A DNA stretch of 64,000 nucleotides, from assembly GCA_016125005.1 (NCBI GenBank), contig WGMQ01000033.1, positions 1-64,000 on the forward strand, in the 5' to 3' direction. Source of the DNA: a bacterium. GTDB taxonomy: Bacteria > Sumerlaeota > Sumerlaeia > SLMS01. The notes under the pieces were generated by a model that saw nothing but the letters and a program-made list of their open reading frames with translations, had not been told where the DNA came from and made no database searches. This document shows, one piece after another, positions 8,459 to 16,593 of the stretch. Within the stretch, counting starts at the first letter, position 1. Each line of letters begins with the position of its first letter. Both the position numbers and the translations under genes were made by a program.

Positions 8459-11173
8459 ATGCCCCGCAAACTTGTCATCGTCGAATCGCCCGCCAAGGCC
8501 AAGACCATCAGCAATTTCCTCGGCAAGGGATATCAGGTGGAAGCATCCTATGGGCATGTGCGTGATCTCCCCGCCAGCCGCAAGGACATCCCCGAGAAGT
8601 ACAAGAAGGAGAAGTGGGCCGACTTTGCCGTCAACGTCGAGGACCAGTTCCAGCCCATCTATGTGGTGGTCGAGGAGCGAAACAAGAAGAAGCACATCGC
8701 GACGCTGAAGGAAGCCCTGCGCGACGCCGACGAACTCCTTTTGGCAACCGACGAGGATCGCGAGGGGGAGTCCATCAGTTGGCACCTCATCGAGGTCCTG
8801 AAGCCCAAGGTTCCCGTCAAGCGCATCGTCTTCCACGAAATCACCCGCGAGGCCATCGAGGAGGCGCTCCGCACCCCCCGTGACCTCGACATGGACCTGG
8901 TCCGTGCTCAGGAAGGCCGCCGCGTCATCGACCGGCTCTTCGGCTACAAGCTGTCGCCACTCCTTTGGCGCAAGGTCCAGCCCAAGCTCAGCGCCGGGCG
9001 CGTCCAGTCCGCCGCCGTGCGTCTCCTTGTCGAACGCGAGGAGGAGCGCCGCGCCTTCGTCTCCGCCCAGTACTGGGACGTGGAGGCGGACATTGCCGCC
9101 CCGACCGGCGTCTTCAAAGCCAAGCTTGTGAGCTTGGCGGGCAAGTCGCTTGCGCAGGGCAAGGACTTCGATCCCTCAACCGGCAAGTTGAGCAAAGCCA
9201 ATGTTGTCCTGCTGGACGAGGCCAAGGCACTCGACCTTCGCAAGCGACTGGAGAAGGCGCTCCCGTGGAGCGTCAAGGCGGTCGACGAGAAGCCCGCCAC
9301 CCAGCGCCCCTACCCGCCCTTCACCACCTCGACCCTTCAACAGGAAGCTAACCGCAAGCTCGGCTATGGCGCCCAGCGCACCATGCGCATCGCCCAGAAG
9401 CTCTACGAAGGTATCGACCTTGGCGGCAACGAACGCGTCGGTCTCATCACCTACATGCGTACCGACTCGGTGACCCTGTCGCAGAAGGCATTGGGCGAGG
9501 CCCAGACCGTCATCCGCGGCATGTACGGCGGCGAGTACGCCACCGGCCCGCGCCCCTACAAGACCAAGACCGCCAACGCCCAGGAAGCCCACGAAGCCAT
9601 CCGGCCTTCCTCGCTCGGTCGCCGTCCGGCGGATGTGTCCGCCTATCTGGAGAAGGACGAGCTGGCCCTCTACGAGCTGATCTGGAAGCGCACCATCGCC
9701 AGCCAGATGCCCGACGCCCGCCTGCTCCGCACCACCGTCGAGATCAGCGCCGTGGGCGACAGCGGCAACGAGGCAATCTTCACCGCCTCTGGAAAGAAGA
9801 TCCTCTTCCCCGGGTTCCTCCGCGCCTATGTGGAAGGAAGCGACGACCCGAACGCGGAACTGGGGGACCAGGAAACGATCCTGCCGGACCTCCAGCCCGG
9901 CCAGAAGATCGCTGCGCCCGGCGCTCCGCCCAGCGTGACCCAGCTCAAGGCCCTTCACGAAAAGAAGCACGAGACCGTGCCGCCCGCCCGCTACACGGAA
10001 GCGTCGCTCGTCAAGAAGCTGGAGGAGGAGGGCATCGGCCGCCCCTCCACCTATGCCTCGATCATTTCCACGATCCAGGACCGCGGATACTGCACCGCCA
10101 ACAAGTCGCGCCAGTTGGTGCCGACCTTCGTTGCCTGGGCCGTCATTAACCTGCTGCGCGATCACTTTCCCGAGTACGTGGACCTCAAGTTCACCGCCCG
10201 CATGGAAGAGGAACTCGACCAGATCGCGAGCGGCGACTTGGAGTGGACGGCGCAGCTCGCCCGCTTCTATCGCGGCACCGGCGATGCCCCCGGCCTTGAG
10301 CAGCAGGTGGAACTCAAGCAGCAGTCCATCGACTTCCCCATGATCGCGCTCGGTCGCGATCCCGAGACCAACGAACCGGTAAACGTCCGCATTGGCCGCT
10401 ATGGTCCCTACCTCATGCGGGGCGAGAACGGCAACGCGGTCATGGCGGACGTCCCCGCCGACCTCGCCCCGGCGGACCTCAAGCTGGAGGACGCCCTTCG
10501 CATCCTCAAGAACCGCAAGGAAGGCCCGCGCGAACTCGGCACTGATCCGTCGTCCGGCGAGCTCATTTATGTGATGGATGGTCGCTACGGTGCCTACGTG
10601 CAGGTCGGCGCCACCCCCGAGGACAAGGGCGCTCCCAAGCCCCGCCGCGCCAGCCTTGAGGGCACGCAACGCCCCGACACGATTACGCTGGAGGAAGCCC
10701 TCGCGCTCCTGGCCTTCCCCAAGCAGCTCGGCGTGCACCCCGACGACGGCCAGCCAGTCCTTGTCAACAAGGGGAAGTTCGGTCCCTATGTGCAGCACAA
10801 CCGCGACTTCCGCTCGCTGAAGAAGACCGACGACCTGTTCACCATCGACTTCGAGCGTGCCCTGCAATTGCTCGCCGAGCCGAAGGGCGTTCGCGGGATG
10901 ACCCGCACGGTCCTCAACGATCTGGGCGACGGCCTTCAGGTGCTCGATGGCAAGCACGGTCCCTACGTCACCGACGGCACGACCAACGCGACGCTCCCCA
11001 AGGAGTTGAAGCCCGAGGACGTGACGAAAGAGAAGGCGCTAGCCCTCATCGCCGAACGCGCCAGCAGCGGCAAGTCGGCCAAGAAGGCGCCGGCCCGCAA
11101 GACCGCCACGGCAAAGCCCGCGGCCAAGAAGACAACGACGACGAAGAAGCCGAGCGCCAAGAAGCCGAAGTAA
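8459..11173 (+). CDS. topA: DNA topoisomerase I
   Basis: Type IA topoisomerase that relaxes negative supercoils. The 904-residue protein starts with the TOPRIM domain (VESPAKAKT with Glu9, and ATDEDREGE with Asp98, Asp100, Glu102). The active-site tyrosine is Tyr332 in LITYMRTDS, and the conserved EGIGRPSTYA segment follows. Instead of the C4 zinc fingers of E. coli TopA, the C-terminus has four repeats with the signature G[RK]xGPY or GxYGAY (GRYGPY, GRYGAY, GKFGPY, GKHGPY) and then a Lys/Ala/Thr-rich basic tail of about 40 residues. The ATG at 8459 was chosen because the protein then begins with the family-typical PRKLVIVESPAK. A small 6-bp hairpin (11223-11240) follows the gene. Confidence 0.97.
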   Translation: MPRKLVIVESPAKAKTISNFLGKGYQVEASYGHVRDLPASRKDIPEKYKKEKWADFAVNVEDQFQPIYVVVEERNKKKHIATLKEALRDADELLLATDEDREGESISWHLIEVLKPKVPVKRIVFHEITREAIEEALRTPRDLDMDLVRAQEGRRVIDRLFGYKLSPLLWRKVQPKLSAGRVQSAAVRLLVEREEERRAFVSAQYWDVEADIAAPTGVFKAKLVSLAGKSLAQGKDFDPSTGKLSKANVVLLDEAKALDLRKRLEKALPWSVKAVDEKPATQRPYPPFTTSTLQQEANRKLGYGAQRTMRIAQKLYEGIDLGGNERVGLITYMRTDSVTLSQKALGEAQTVIRGMYGGEYATGPRPYKTKTANAQEAHEAIRPSSLGRRPADVSAYLEKDELALYELIWKRTIASQMPDARLLRTTVEISAVGDSGNEAIFTASGKKILFPGFLRAYVEGSDDPNAELGDQETILPDLQPGQKIAAPGAPPSVTQLKALHEKKHETVPPARYTEASLVKKLEEEGIGRPSTYASIISTIQDRGYCTANKSRQLVPTFVAWAVINLLRDHFPEYVDLKFTARMEEELDQIASGDLEWTAQLARFYRGTGDAPGLEQQVELKQQSIDFPMIALGRDPETNEPVNVRIGRYGPYLMRGENGNAVMADVPADLAPADLKLEDALRILKNRKEGPRELGTDPSSGELIYVMDGRYGAYVQVGATPEDKGAPKPRRASLEGTQRPDTITLEEALALLAFPKQLGVHPDDGQPVLVNKGKFGPYVQHNRDFRSLKKTDDLFTIDFERALQLLAEPKGVRGMTRTVLNDLGDGLQVLDGKHGPYVTDGTTNATLPKELKPEDVTKEKALALIAERASSGKSAKKAPARKTATAKPAAKKTTTTKKPSAKKPK

Positions 11174-11287
11174 TCAGTCGGCCTCTCCCGCCGCAAAATC
11201 TCTCCCCCCGACGGTTCCCTTTGCTCCCGGGCGTGGGAGCGTTCACGGTTTCCCGTATTCTGGCCTTTCGGAGGTCCCACCGAACCC

Positions 11288-12154
11288 ATGCCCCCTCGTC
11301 TTGGTTCCCACATGAGCATCGCCGGGGGAGTCGATAAGGCGCCCGCCCGAGCCCAGGACGCCGGGTGTGAGGCGCTCCAGATCTTCGTGAAGAACAACAA
11401 TCGCTGGGAGGGCCCGCCGATCACCGCCGCCCAGGCGAAGCAGTTCCGCGCGGAACTGGATCGCGTCGGCATTCCCATCAGCGCCGTGTTCGCCCACACT
11501 TGCTATCTCATCAACCTTGCCTCCCCCAAGGAGGACGTCCACGCCAAGAGCTTGGTGGCGCTGGAGGACGAGCTTCGCCGCTGCGACCAGCTTGGTGTGC
11601 CGGGGCTGGTCATGCATCCGGGCGCCCATCTGGGTACCGGACGCGAGGTTGGCATCGAGCGCATCGCCCAATCAGTCCGCCAGATTTACCCGCGCTCGCC
11701 TCAGATCAACACCCGCCTCCTCTTCGAGGGAACAGTGGGCGCTGGTACGAACCTTGGCGGGACCTTCGAGGACCTGGGCGACATCCTTGCCGCGGTGGAC
11801 CTGCCAGACCACACGGGCGTCTGTCTGGATACCTGCCACGTCTTCGCCGCAGGCTACGACATGCGAACGCCGGAGACCTACGCCGAGACGATGGACACCT
11901 TCGATCGACTGGTCGGATTCAAGTATCTTAAGGCGTTCCATCTCAATGATTCGAAGCACCCGCTCGGGTCCCGTAAGGACCGGCACGAGCACATCGGCAA
12001 GGGTCATCTGGGGCTCGAACCGTTCCGTCATTTGCTCAACGACCCAAGGATGGTGGCGGTCCCCATGTCGCTTGAGACCGACAAGTCTGAGGACTTGGCG
12101 GAGGACCGTGAAAACCTGGCCACGCTACGCGGTCTGATCGGGGCTGCGGGATGA
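11288..12154 (+). CDS. nfo: Deoxyribonuclease IV (AP endonuclease)
   Basis: Endonuclease IV cuts DNA 5' of abasic sites in base excision repair. The 288-residue TIM-barrel sequence begins GSHMSIAGG and shows all nine expected zinc ligands: His70, His110, Glu147, Asp181, His184, His218, Asp231, His233 and Glu263. The glutamate motif reads FEGTVGAG rather than the more common LENTAGQG, and ETP near the end reads ETD; the metal ligands themselves are kept. It follows topA by 114 bases and overlaps the DUF3891 gene by four bases (ATGA), so it heads a compact run of nfo, DUF3891, FKBP-like and rnd genes. Confidence 0.95.
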   Translation: MPPRLGSHMSIAGGVDKAPARAQDAGCEALQIFVKNNNRWEGPPITAAQAKQFRAELDRVGIPISAVFAHTCYLINLASPKEDVHAKSLVALEDELRRCDQLGVPGLVMHPGAHLGTGREVGIERIAQSVRQIYPRSPQINTRLLFEGTVGAGTNLGGTFEDLGDILAAVDLPDHTGVCLDTCHVFAAGYDMRTPETYAETMDTFDRLVGFKYLKAFHLNDSKHPLGSRKDRHEHIGKGHLGLEPFRHLLNDPRMVAVPMSLETDKSEDLAEDRENLATLRGLIGAAG

Positions 12155-12897
12155 TCGTTCGGACCCTCGGTGACTTCCACTATCTGGTTCCGCAGGCGGA
12201 GCACGCGCGCCAGTCGGCGGTGATCGTGGCGGCGCTGGAGAGTCGTTGGCTCGGTGGGTCTGACCGTCAGGTTGGCGTGCTGCGCGCATCGCGGCACCAT
12301 GACGACGGGTGGAGGCTTTGGGACGAGGCGCCACGCGTCCGTGAGGACGGATTGCCGCTTCCCTTTGACGGCATTGCTCTGGAGGACCACGACGCGATCT
12401 GGCGCCGCTCTATCTTTGGCGCGCTCGATTCGCTCGGACCGGCGGAAGCAGCCTACATCGGCCGCCATTCCATTGCACTTCACAAGGGGTCGGAGGAGGA
12501 CGAACTCGCCCGCTTCGAGTTGGTGATGGCGCTGGGAAGGCGTTCCTGGCGTGACTGCGAGGACGATGAGATTCGGCGCCGGATCGAGCAGGGTTTCTCC
12601 GCTCTCTTCTTTGGCGATGCGGTCTCGCTCATTGGCGTGGCGGGATGGAGCGAGCGACTTCCGTTCGAGCTTCGTTCGGAGGACGGTGGACGACTGACCG
12701 TCGAGGCCTGGCGCGATGGCGACTGGCAAGTGCGCGTGGCGCCGTGGCCGTTTGCCGTCCCGGCTCTGCCGCAGGTCTCGGTGGATGCGGTGGCGATTGC
12801 CGTGGGCGAGGAACCGAGCGCCGCGGCCCGGGTTCGCCACCACGCGGGCTTTCGCGTGCGTCTCCCGATCGACATTCTTCCCGGGGAGGATAGTTGA
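12151..12897 (+). CDS. DUF3891 family protein
   Basis: A 248-residue protein of a family without known biochemical function. Recognisable features are RHHDDGWRLWDE near residues 48-60 (an HHDDGW motif resembling metal-binding HD-type residues), followed by LPFDGIALEDHDAIWRRSI and RHSIALH. These match the general pattern of DUF3891. No signal peptide or membrane helix is present, so it is cytoplasmic. It is translationally coupled to nfo through an ATGA overlap and is followed one base later by the FKBP-like lipoprotein gene. Function unknown. Confidence 0.7.
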   Translation: MIVRTLGDFHYLVPQAEHARQSAVIVAALESRWLGGSDRQVGVLRASRHHDDGWRLWDEAPRVREDGLPLPFDGIALEDHDAIWRRSIFGALDSLGPAEAAYIGRHSIALHKGSEEDELARFELVMALGRRSWRDCEDDEIRRRIEQGFSALFFGDAVSLIGVAGWSERLPFELRSEDGGRLTVEAWRDGDWQVRVAPWPFAVPALPQVSVDAVAIAVGEEPSAAARVRHHAGFRVRLPIDILPGEDS

Positions 12898-12898
12898 C

Positions 12899-13369
12899 AT
12901 GCGGCGTCTAGCAATCTATCTATCTATATTTCTATACGTTGGCTGTGGTGGCGACAAGGAGCCGGAGGCACCGGCGCCAACGCCGACCCCGACCGCCTCG
13001 CCAACACCGGTCCCAAGCCCCACGCCGACGCCACGTCCGACGACGCTGGATCTGGGCGATGGGATGTCCGCAGAAGTGCTCGATTGGGGCACTGACGGCG
13101 ATGGCGCGGCCAAGGGGGACACGGCGACCGTGGCGCTTCGCATCGTGGACGAAAACGAAAAGCCCGTCTGGAACGGGACGATGGAATTGGAACTGGGTTC
13201 AGGAGACGGCTACGCGGGGCTTGATCGCACCGTGACCGGCATGACTGTCGGGCAGAAGCGACGGGCTTCCGTGCCTTCCGACTTTGCCTGGAAAGACAAG
13301 GAACTGACCGCCGGTCAGCATACGCTGGAGGTCGAATTGATTCGCCTGGAAAAGGGAGAGCAGCAGTGA
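12899..13369 (+). CDS. Lipoprotein with degenerate FKBP-type peptidyl-prolyl isomerase domain
   Basis: A 156-residue lipoprotein (lipobox YVGC, Cys at residue 16) with a Pro/Thr-rich linker of about 35 residues. The C-terminal 100 residues follow the FKBP pattern: KGDTATVALRIVDE for the first strand, LELGSGDGYAGLDRTVTGMTVGQKRR for the region that in FKBPs reads FxLGxGxVIxGxDxGxxGMxxGxKR, and a final LEVELIRLE strand. Several isomerase active-site aromatics are missing, so it may be a chaperone or binding domain without isomerase activity. The ATG at 12899 gives a good signal peptide; the frame is open further upstream inside the DUF3891 gene. Its stop overlaps the GTG start of rnd. Confidence 0.65.
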   Translation: MRRLAIYLSIFLYVGCGGDKEPEAPAPTPTPTASPTPVPSPTPTPRPTTLDLGDGMSAEVLDWGTDGDGAAKGDTATVALRIVDENEKPVWNGTMELELGSGDGYAGLDRTVTGMTVGQKRRASVPSDFAWKDKELTAGQHTLEVELIRLEKGEQQ

Positions 13370-14553
13370 ACGAGACCACGGGCATCGACACCGTCTATAT
13401 CGACAGCGCCGCCAAATTGGCGGCGTTCTGCACGGAGCTTCGCGGCACCAGGCGCCTCGCCGTCGACACCGAGTTCGTGGGGGAAAAGTACTACTACCCG
13501 AAGCTGGAAGTCGTGCAGTTGCGCGGCGAAAGCGGTCCTGTGGGCATCGTGGACGCCCAGGCGATTTCCAATTGGGGATCGCTGGCAGAACTGCTCGCCG
13601 ATCCGTCCATCCTCAAGCTCTTCCACGCGGCGGATCAGGATCTCGATATCCTCGGTCGCGCCACGGGGGTGCGTACCGCGCCGGTTTTCGACACGCAGCT
13701 CGCCGCCTCGATGCTTGGTTTCGGAGCCCAGATCTCGCTCGTGAATCTGGTGCGAGCCATCGTCGAAGTTGAGCTGAGCGGTAAGCAGACGACAAGCGAT
13801 TGGAGCTTTCGACCCCTGACGCAGGAGCAGATCGACTACGCGGCTGCGGACGTGCTCCATCTCCACACGATCCAGGAGAAGCAGGCGCAGGAGCTGAAGG
13901 CTCGCGGCCGTGATGGTTGGTTCCGCGACGAGCAGGAGCAGCGCCTCGCGACTTCTGGCTATACGGAGCAGGAGCCCATGGACGCTTGGCGTCGTGTGAA
14001 GGACTGGGCCTCGCTGTCGGGCCGCGACCTGGCGGTGCTGCGGGAGTTGGCGGCGATGCGCGAGACCCGCGCCCGCGAGCGCAATGTCCCCCGCAAGCTC
14101 GTACTCACCGACGAGTCGTTGGTCGAACTGGCGCGCTTCCAGCCGGACACCACCGAGAAGATGGCGAAGCTCCGGCGCATCAACGTGGGACAGGCCAGTC
14201 GACTCTTCGGCGAAATCCGCGAGGCCACCCGCCGCGGCAAGACGCTCCCGCGCGACCAATGGCCCAGCAAGCCTACCTCCGAAAAAGTCGACATTCCCAC
14301 GGGTCTCGTGGAGCTTTGCCAGGCCCTTCTTCGCACCGAGGCCGAGAACCACGGTGTGGCCCCGACGATCCTGGCGACAACCAGCGAACTGACCCAGGTC
14401 ATCATCGAGCGCGGCGCCCTGGACGTGCTGGACAATCCGCTGCTTAAGGGCTGGCGCCGCGAGCTGGTGGGGGAGCGACTCATCCGCCTCCTGCGCGGTG
14501 AAGTTTGCGTGGTCGTTGGCAAGGATGGCGGGCTGATCTTCGAAGATCGCTAA
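13366..14553 (+). CDS. rnd: Ribonuclease D
   Basis: A DEDDy 3'-5' exoribonuclease involved in tRNA 3' maturation and RNA turnover. Exo I is AVDTEF (Asp34, Glu36), Exo II is FHAADQD (Asp92) and Exo III is YAAADVLHL (Tyr158, Asp162), so the catalytic set is complete. Residues from about 205 on contain one or two HRDC-type helical domains (WRRVKDW, then LRELAAMRETRARERNVPRKLVLTD as the HRDC hallmark in part). The 395-residue length is normal. The start is GTG at 13366, overlapping the previous stop as GTGA, which indicates coupled translation. Confidence 0.93.
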   Translation: MNETTGIDTVYIDSAAKLAAFCTELRGTRRLAVDTEFVGEKYYYPKLEVVQLRGESGPVGIVDAQAISNWGSLAELLADPSILKLFHAADQDLDILGRATGVRTAPVFDTQLAASMLGFGAQISLVNLVRAIVEVELSGKQTTSDWSFRPLTQEQIDYAAADVLHLHTIQEKQAQELKARGRDGWFRDEQEQRLATSGYTEQEPMDAWRRVKDWASLSGRDLAVLRELAAMRETRARERNVPRKLVLTDESLVELARFQPDTTEKMAKLRRINVGQASRLFGEIREATRRGKTLPRDQWPSKPTSEKVDIPTGLVELCQALLRTEAENHGVAPTILATTSELTQVIIERGALDVLDNPLLKGWRRELVGERLIRLLRGEVCVVVGKDGGLIFEDR

Positions 14554-14634
14554 TCTCCTCCCTGCCTTTCCGGTCGACAGTCCGGCCTGCTCGCGGTGTG
14601 GTAGGCGCCACCTGCCGCACACGGAGTTCCTGCC

Positions 14635-15159
14635 ATGCTCTACGCCGCCCTGTTGATCGTCGCGATCGTGATCGGGTTCGTCATCCTGGTAGCGCGCCGA
14701 CCCGATGGTTATCGCATTCAGCGCGAGACGGTCATCGGCTCATCACCGCGCGATGTTCACGGCATCCTCATCAACCTGCGGCGCTGGGATGAGTGGTCGC
14801 CTTGGGAGAAGAAGGATCCCAACATGAAGAAGACGCTGAGCGACCCGAGCGAGGGGCTCGGTGCGTACTACGCGTGGAGCGGGAACAAGGAAGTGGGGGA
14901 GGGACGCATGACGATCATCGGGGTCACGGCGGATGAGAAGGTCCTGCTGACGCTCGAATTCATCAAGCCCTTCGTCAGCACCTGCACCATCGAGTTCTCG
15001 ACCCAACACCACAAGGACGGTTGCCGCGTCGTCTGGGCCATGACGGGCAAAAACAACTTCGTTGCGAAGATCTTCTGCCTCTTCATGGACATGGACAAGA
15101 TGATCGGAAAGGACTTCGAGGAAGGGTTGGCCAGCCTCAAAGCCCTGGCCGAGAAGTAG
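14635..15159 (+). CDS. Membrane-anchored SRPBCC (polyketide cyclase/START-like) protein
   Basis: A 174-residue protein with an N-terminal membrane helix (residues 3-22, hydrophobic) followed by an SRPBCC lipid- or ligand-binding fold. The line RDVHGILINLRRWDEWSPWEKKDP is typical of the family, as are the alternating strands that follow and the C-terminal amphipathic helix (DFEEGLASLKALAE). Such proteins bind hydrophobic ligands; no specific ligand can be named. It lies 81 bases after rnd and converges with the mreB region. Confidence 0.75.
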   Translation: MLYAALLIVAIVIGFVILVARRPDGYRIQRETVIGSSPRDVHGILINLRRWDEWSPWEKKDPNMKKTLSDPSEGLGAYYAWSGNKEVGEGRMTIIGVTADEKVLLTLEFIKPFVSTCTIEFSTQHHKDGCRVVWAMTGKNNFVAKIFCLFMDMDKMIGKDFEEGLASLKALAEK

Positions 15160-15166
15160 CCCCGGG

Positions 15167-15274
15167 TCACTCGTCCTCGCCGGACCATTCCACGCCGAAA
15201 AATCCCGCGGCGCGGTCGATGACCAGCGCGATCAGGATGCGGACGGTGAGGAACGATTCCGGGTCGATGCTCAT
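15167..15274 (-). CDS. Possible 35-residue small protein downstream of mreB
   Basis: A short frame starting five bases after the mreB stop. It would encode 35 residues with a mildly hydrophobic centre (LTVRILIALVIDRAAGFF) and an acidic end (GEDE). There is no clear Shine-Dalgarno sequence, but tight linkage to mreB and a sensible amphipathic composition make translation possible. It has no recognisable homologue by eye and could be chance. Confidence 0.3.
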   Translation of the reverse strand: MSIDPESFLTVRILIALVIDRAAGFFGVEWSGEDE

Positions 15275-15279
15275 CGGCG

Positions 15280-16323
15280 TCAGCGGACGGAGACTTCGAC
15301 CTTGTGCATCAGATCGAGGGAGTCGAGCACGCGACCGGCACCTTCCACGATGGCGGTCTCGGGGTTTTTGCAGAGATAGACGGGAATGCCGGTCTCGCGG
15401 GAGATCAGGCTTTGGAGTCCCTTGAGCTGACTGGAACCGCCGGCCATGCAGATGCCGCGCTCGAGGATGTCGCCGGCGAGTTCCGGCGGCGTCTTCTCAA
15501 GCGTCGTCTTCACGGCGTTGACGATGGTCATGACGGGCTCGTGGAGCGCCTCGCGGATTTCCTCGCTGTGGACCTCGATGACGCGCGGAAGACCGCCCAT
15601 CACGTCGTTGCCCTTCACGGTCATGACGAGCTCCTCGCGGAGCGTGTCGGCGGAACCGATGTAGACCTTGATGTCTTCCGCGGTTCGCGGGCCGATGGAG
15701 AGGTTGTACTTGCGCTTGATGTGCTGGCAGATTGCCTCGTCCATCGCGTCGCCGGCGCAGCGGACCGACTTGGCGATCACGATGCCGCCGAGGGAGATGA
15801 CGGCCACTTCCGTGGTACCGCCACCGATGTCGATGATCATGTTGCCGACCGGTTCCTCGACGGGGAGCCCGGCGCCCATCGCGGCGGCCATCGGTTCCTC
15901 GATCAGGTGGACGACGCGGGCTCCGGCCTGAAGGGCACTCTCGCGAACGGCGCGTTTCTCTACCTCTGTGATACCGGAGGGGACGCTGATCACGACGCGG
16001 GGGCGCGCCATGAACTTGTAGCCGTGGCGGGACTGGGCCTGGCGGATGAAGTAGTTGAGCATTTCCTGGGTGACGTCGAAGTCGGCGATGACGCCGTCGC
16101 GCATCGGGCGGATGGCCACGATGTCGGCGGGAGTGCGCCCGAGCATCCGCTTGGCCTCGGCGCCGACGGCGAGCACCTTGCCCGTGTCCTTGGTGATGGC
16201 CACCACAGAGGGCTCGCGGAGGACGATGCCTTCGCCCTTCACATAGACCAGCGAGTTGGCCGTACCGAGGTCGATGCCAATATCGATGGTGAAATAGTCG
16301 TAGAGCTGTTGCAGAGAGAGCAT
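15280..16323 (-). CDS. mreB: Rod shape-determining protein MreB
   Basis: Actin-like cytoskeletal ATPase that directs lateral wall synthesis. The 347-residue protein contains the phosphate-1 motif [14 protein letters not shown], the phosphate-2 motif [13 protein letters not shown], the adenosine motif [13 protein letters not shown] and the conserved [19 protein letters not shown]. The frame is open upstream to 16458, but the family-type N-terminus begins at ATG 16323 ([11 protein letters not shown]). It is transcribed away from the diguanylate cyclase. The usual mreC and mreD partners are not adjacent in this window. Confidence 0.96.
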   Translation of the reverse strand: MLSLQQLYDYFTIDIGIDLGTANSLVYVKGEGIVLREPSVVAITKDTGKVLAVGAEAKRMLGRTPADIVAIRPMRDGVIADFDVTQEMLNYFIRQAQSRHGYKFMARPRVVISVPSGITEVEKRAVRESALQAGARVVHLIEEPMAAAMGAGLPVEEPVGNMIIDIGGGTTEVAVISLGGIVIAKSVRCAGDAMDEAICQHIKRKYNLSIGPRTAEDIKVYIGSADTLREELVMTVKGNDVMGGLPRVIEVHSEEIREALHEPVMTIVNAVKTTLEKTPPELAGDILERGICMAGGSSQLKGLQSLISRETGIPVYLCKNPETAIVEGAGRVLDSLDLMHKVEVSVR

Positions 16324-16593
16324 GGGCGGCACGTCCGGAACGGGAGCATCAGCAGCGGGAACGGGTGGAGCGTCACGGGCTCGGCAAGAGAGGCCGGCAA
16401 AGCACCAGACATCAGTTGCCTTGGCGTCATTGCGTCGACGAGGCGGTAACACGGTCAAGAAAAAGACGAGGGGGGGAAGTCCCCTTTTTTTGTCCCGCGG
16501 AATCGGAGTCGGACGGTTTTTGTTTGTGGTACTGGGTCGAGGTGGCTAAACCACTGACCGAGAGACAGTTGCCCGAGCGAGTCCTTCCTTTTC

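Noticed and set aside
9176-10957. A 593-codon frame antisense to topA
   Set aside because: It lies fully within well-supported topA and its translation has no family features.
12921-12942. CTATCTATCTATA tract near the start of the FKBP-like gene as a slippage repeat
   Set aside because: Only about three tetranucleotide units, in a signal-peptide coding region; too short to claim phase variation.
15304-16449. A 381-codon frame antisense to mreB
   Set aside because: Asp/Val/His-rich shadow of mreB with no domain signal.
16468-16491. Terminator-like GGGG...CCCC followed by seven T residues upstream of the diguanylate cyclase gene
   Set aside because: The stem is only about five base pairs and there is no gene upstream on the plus strand to terminate.
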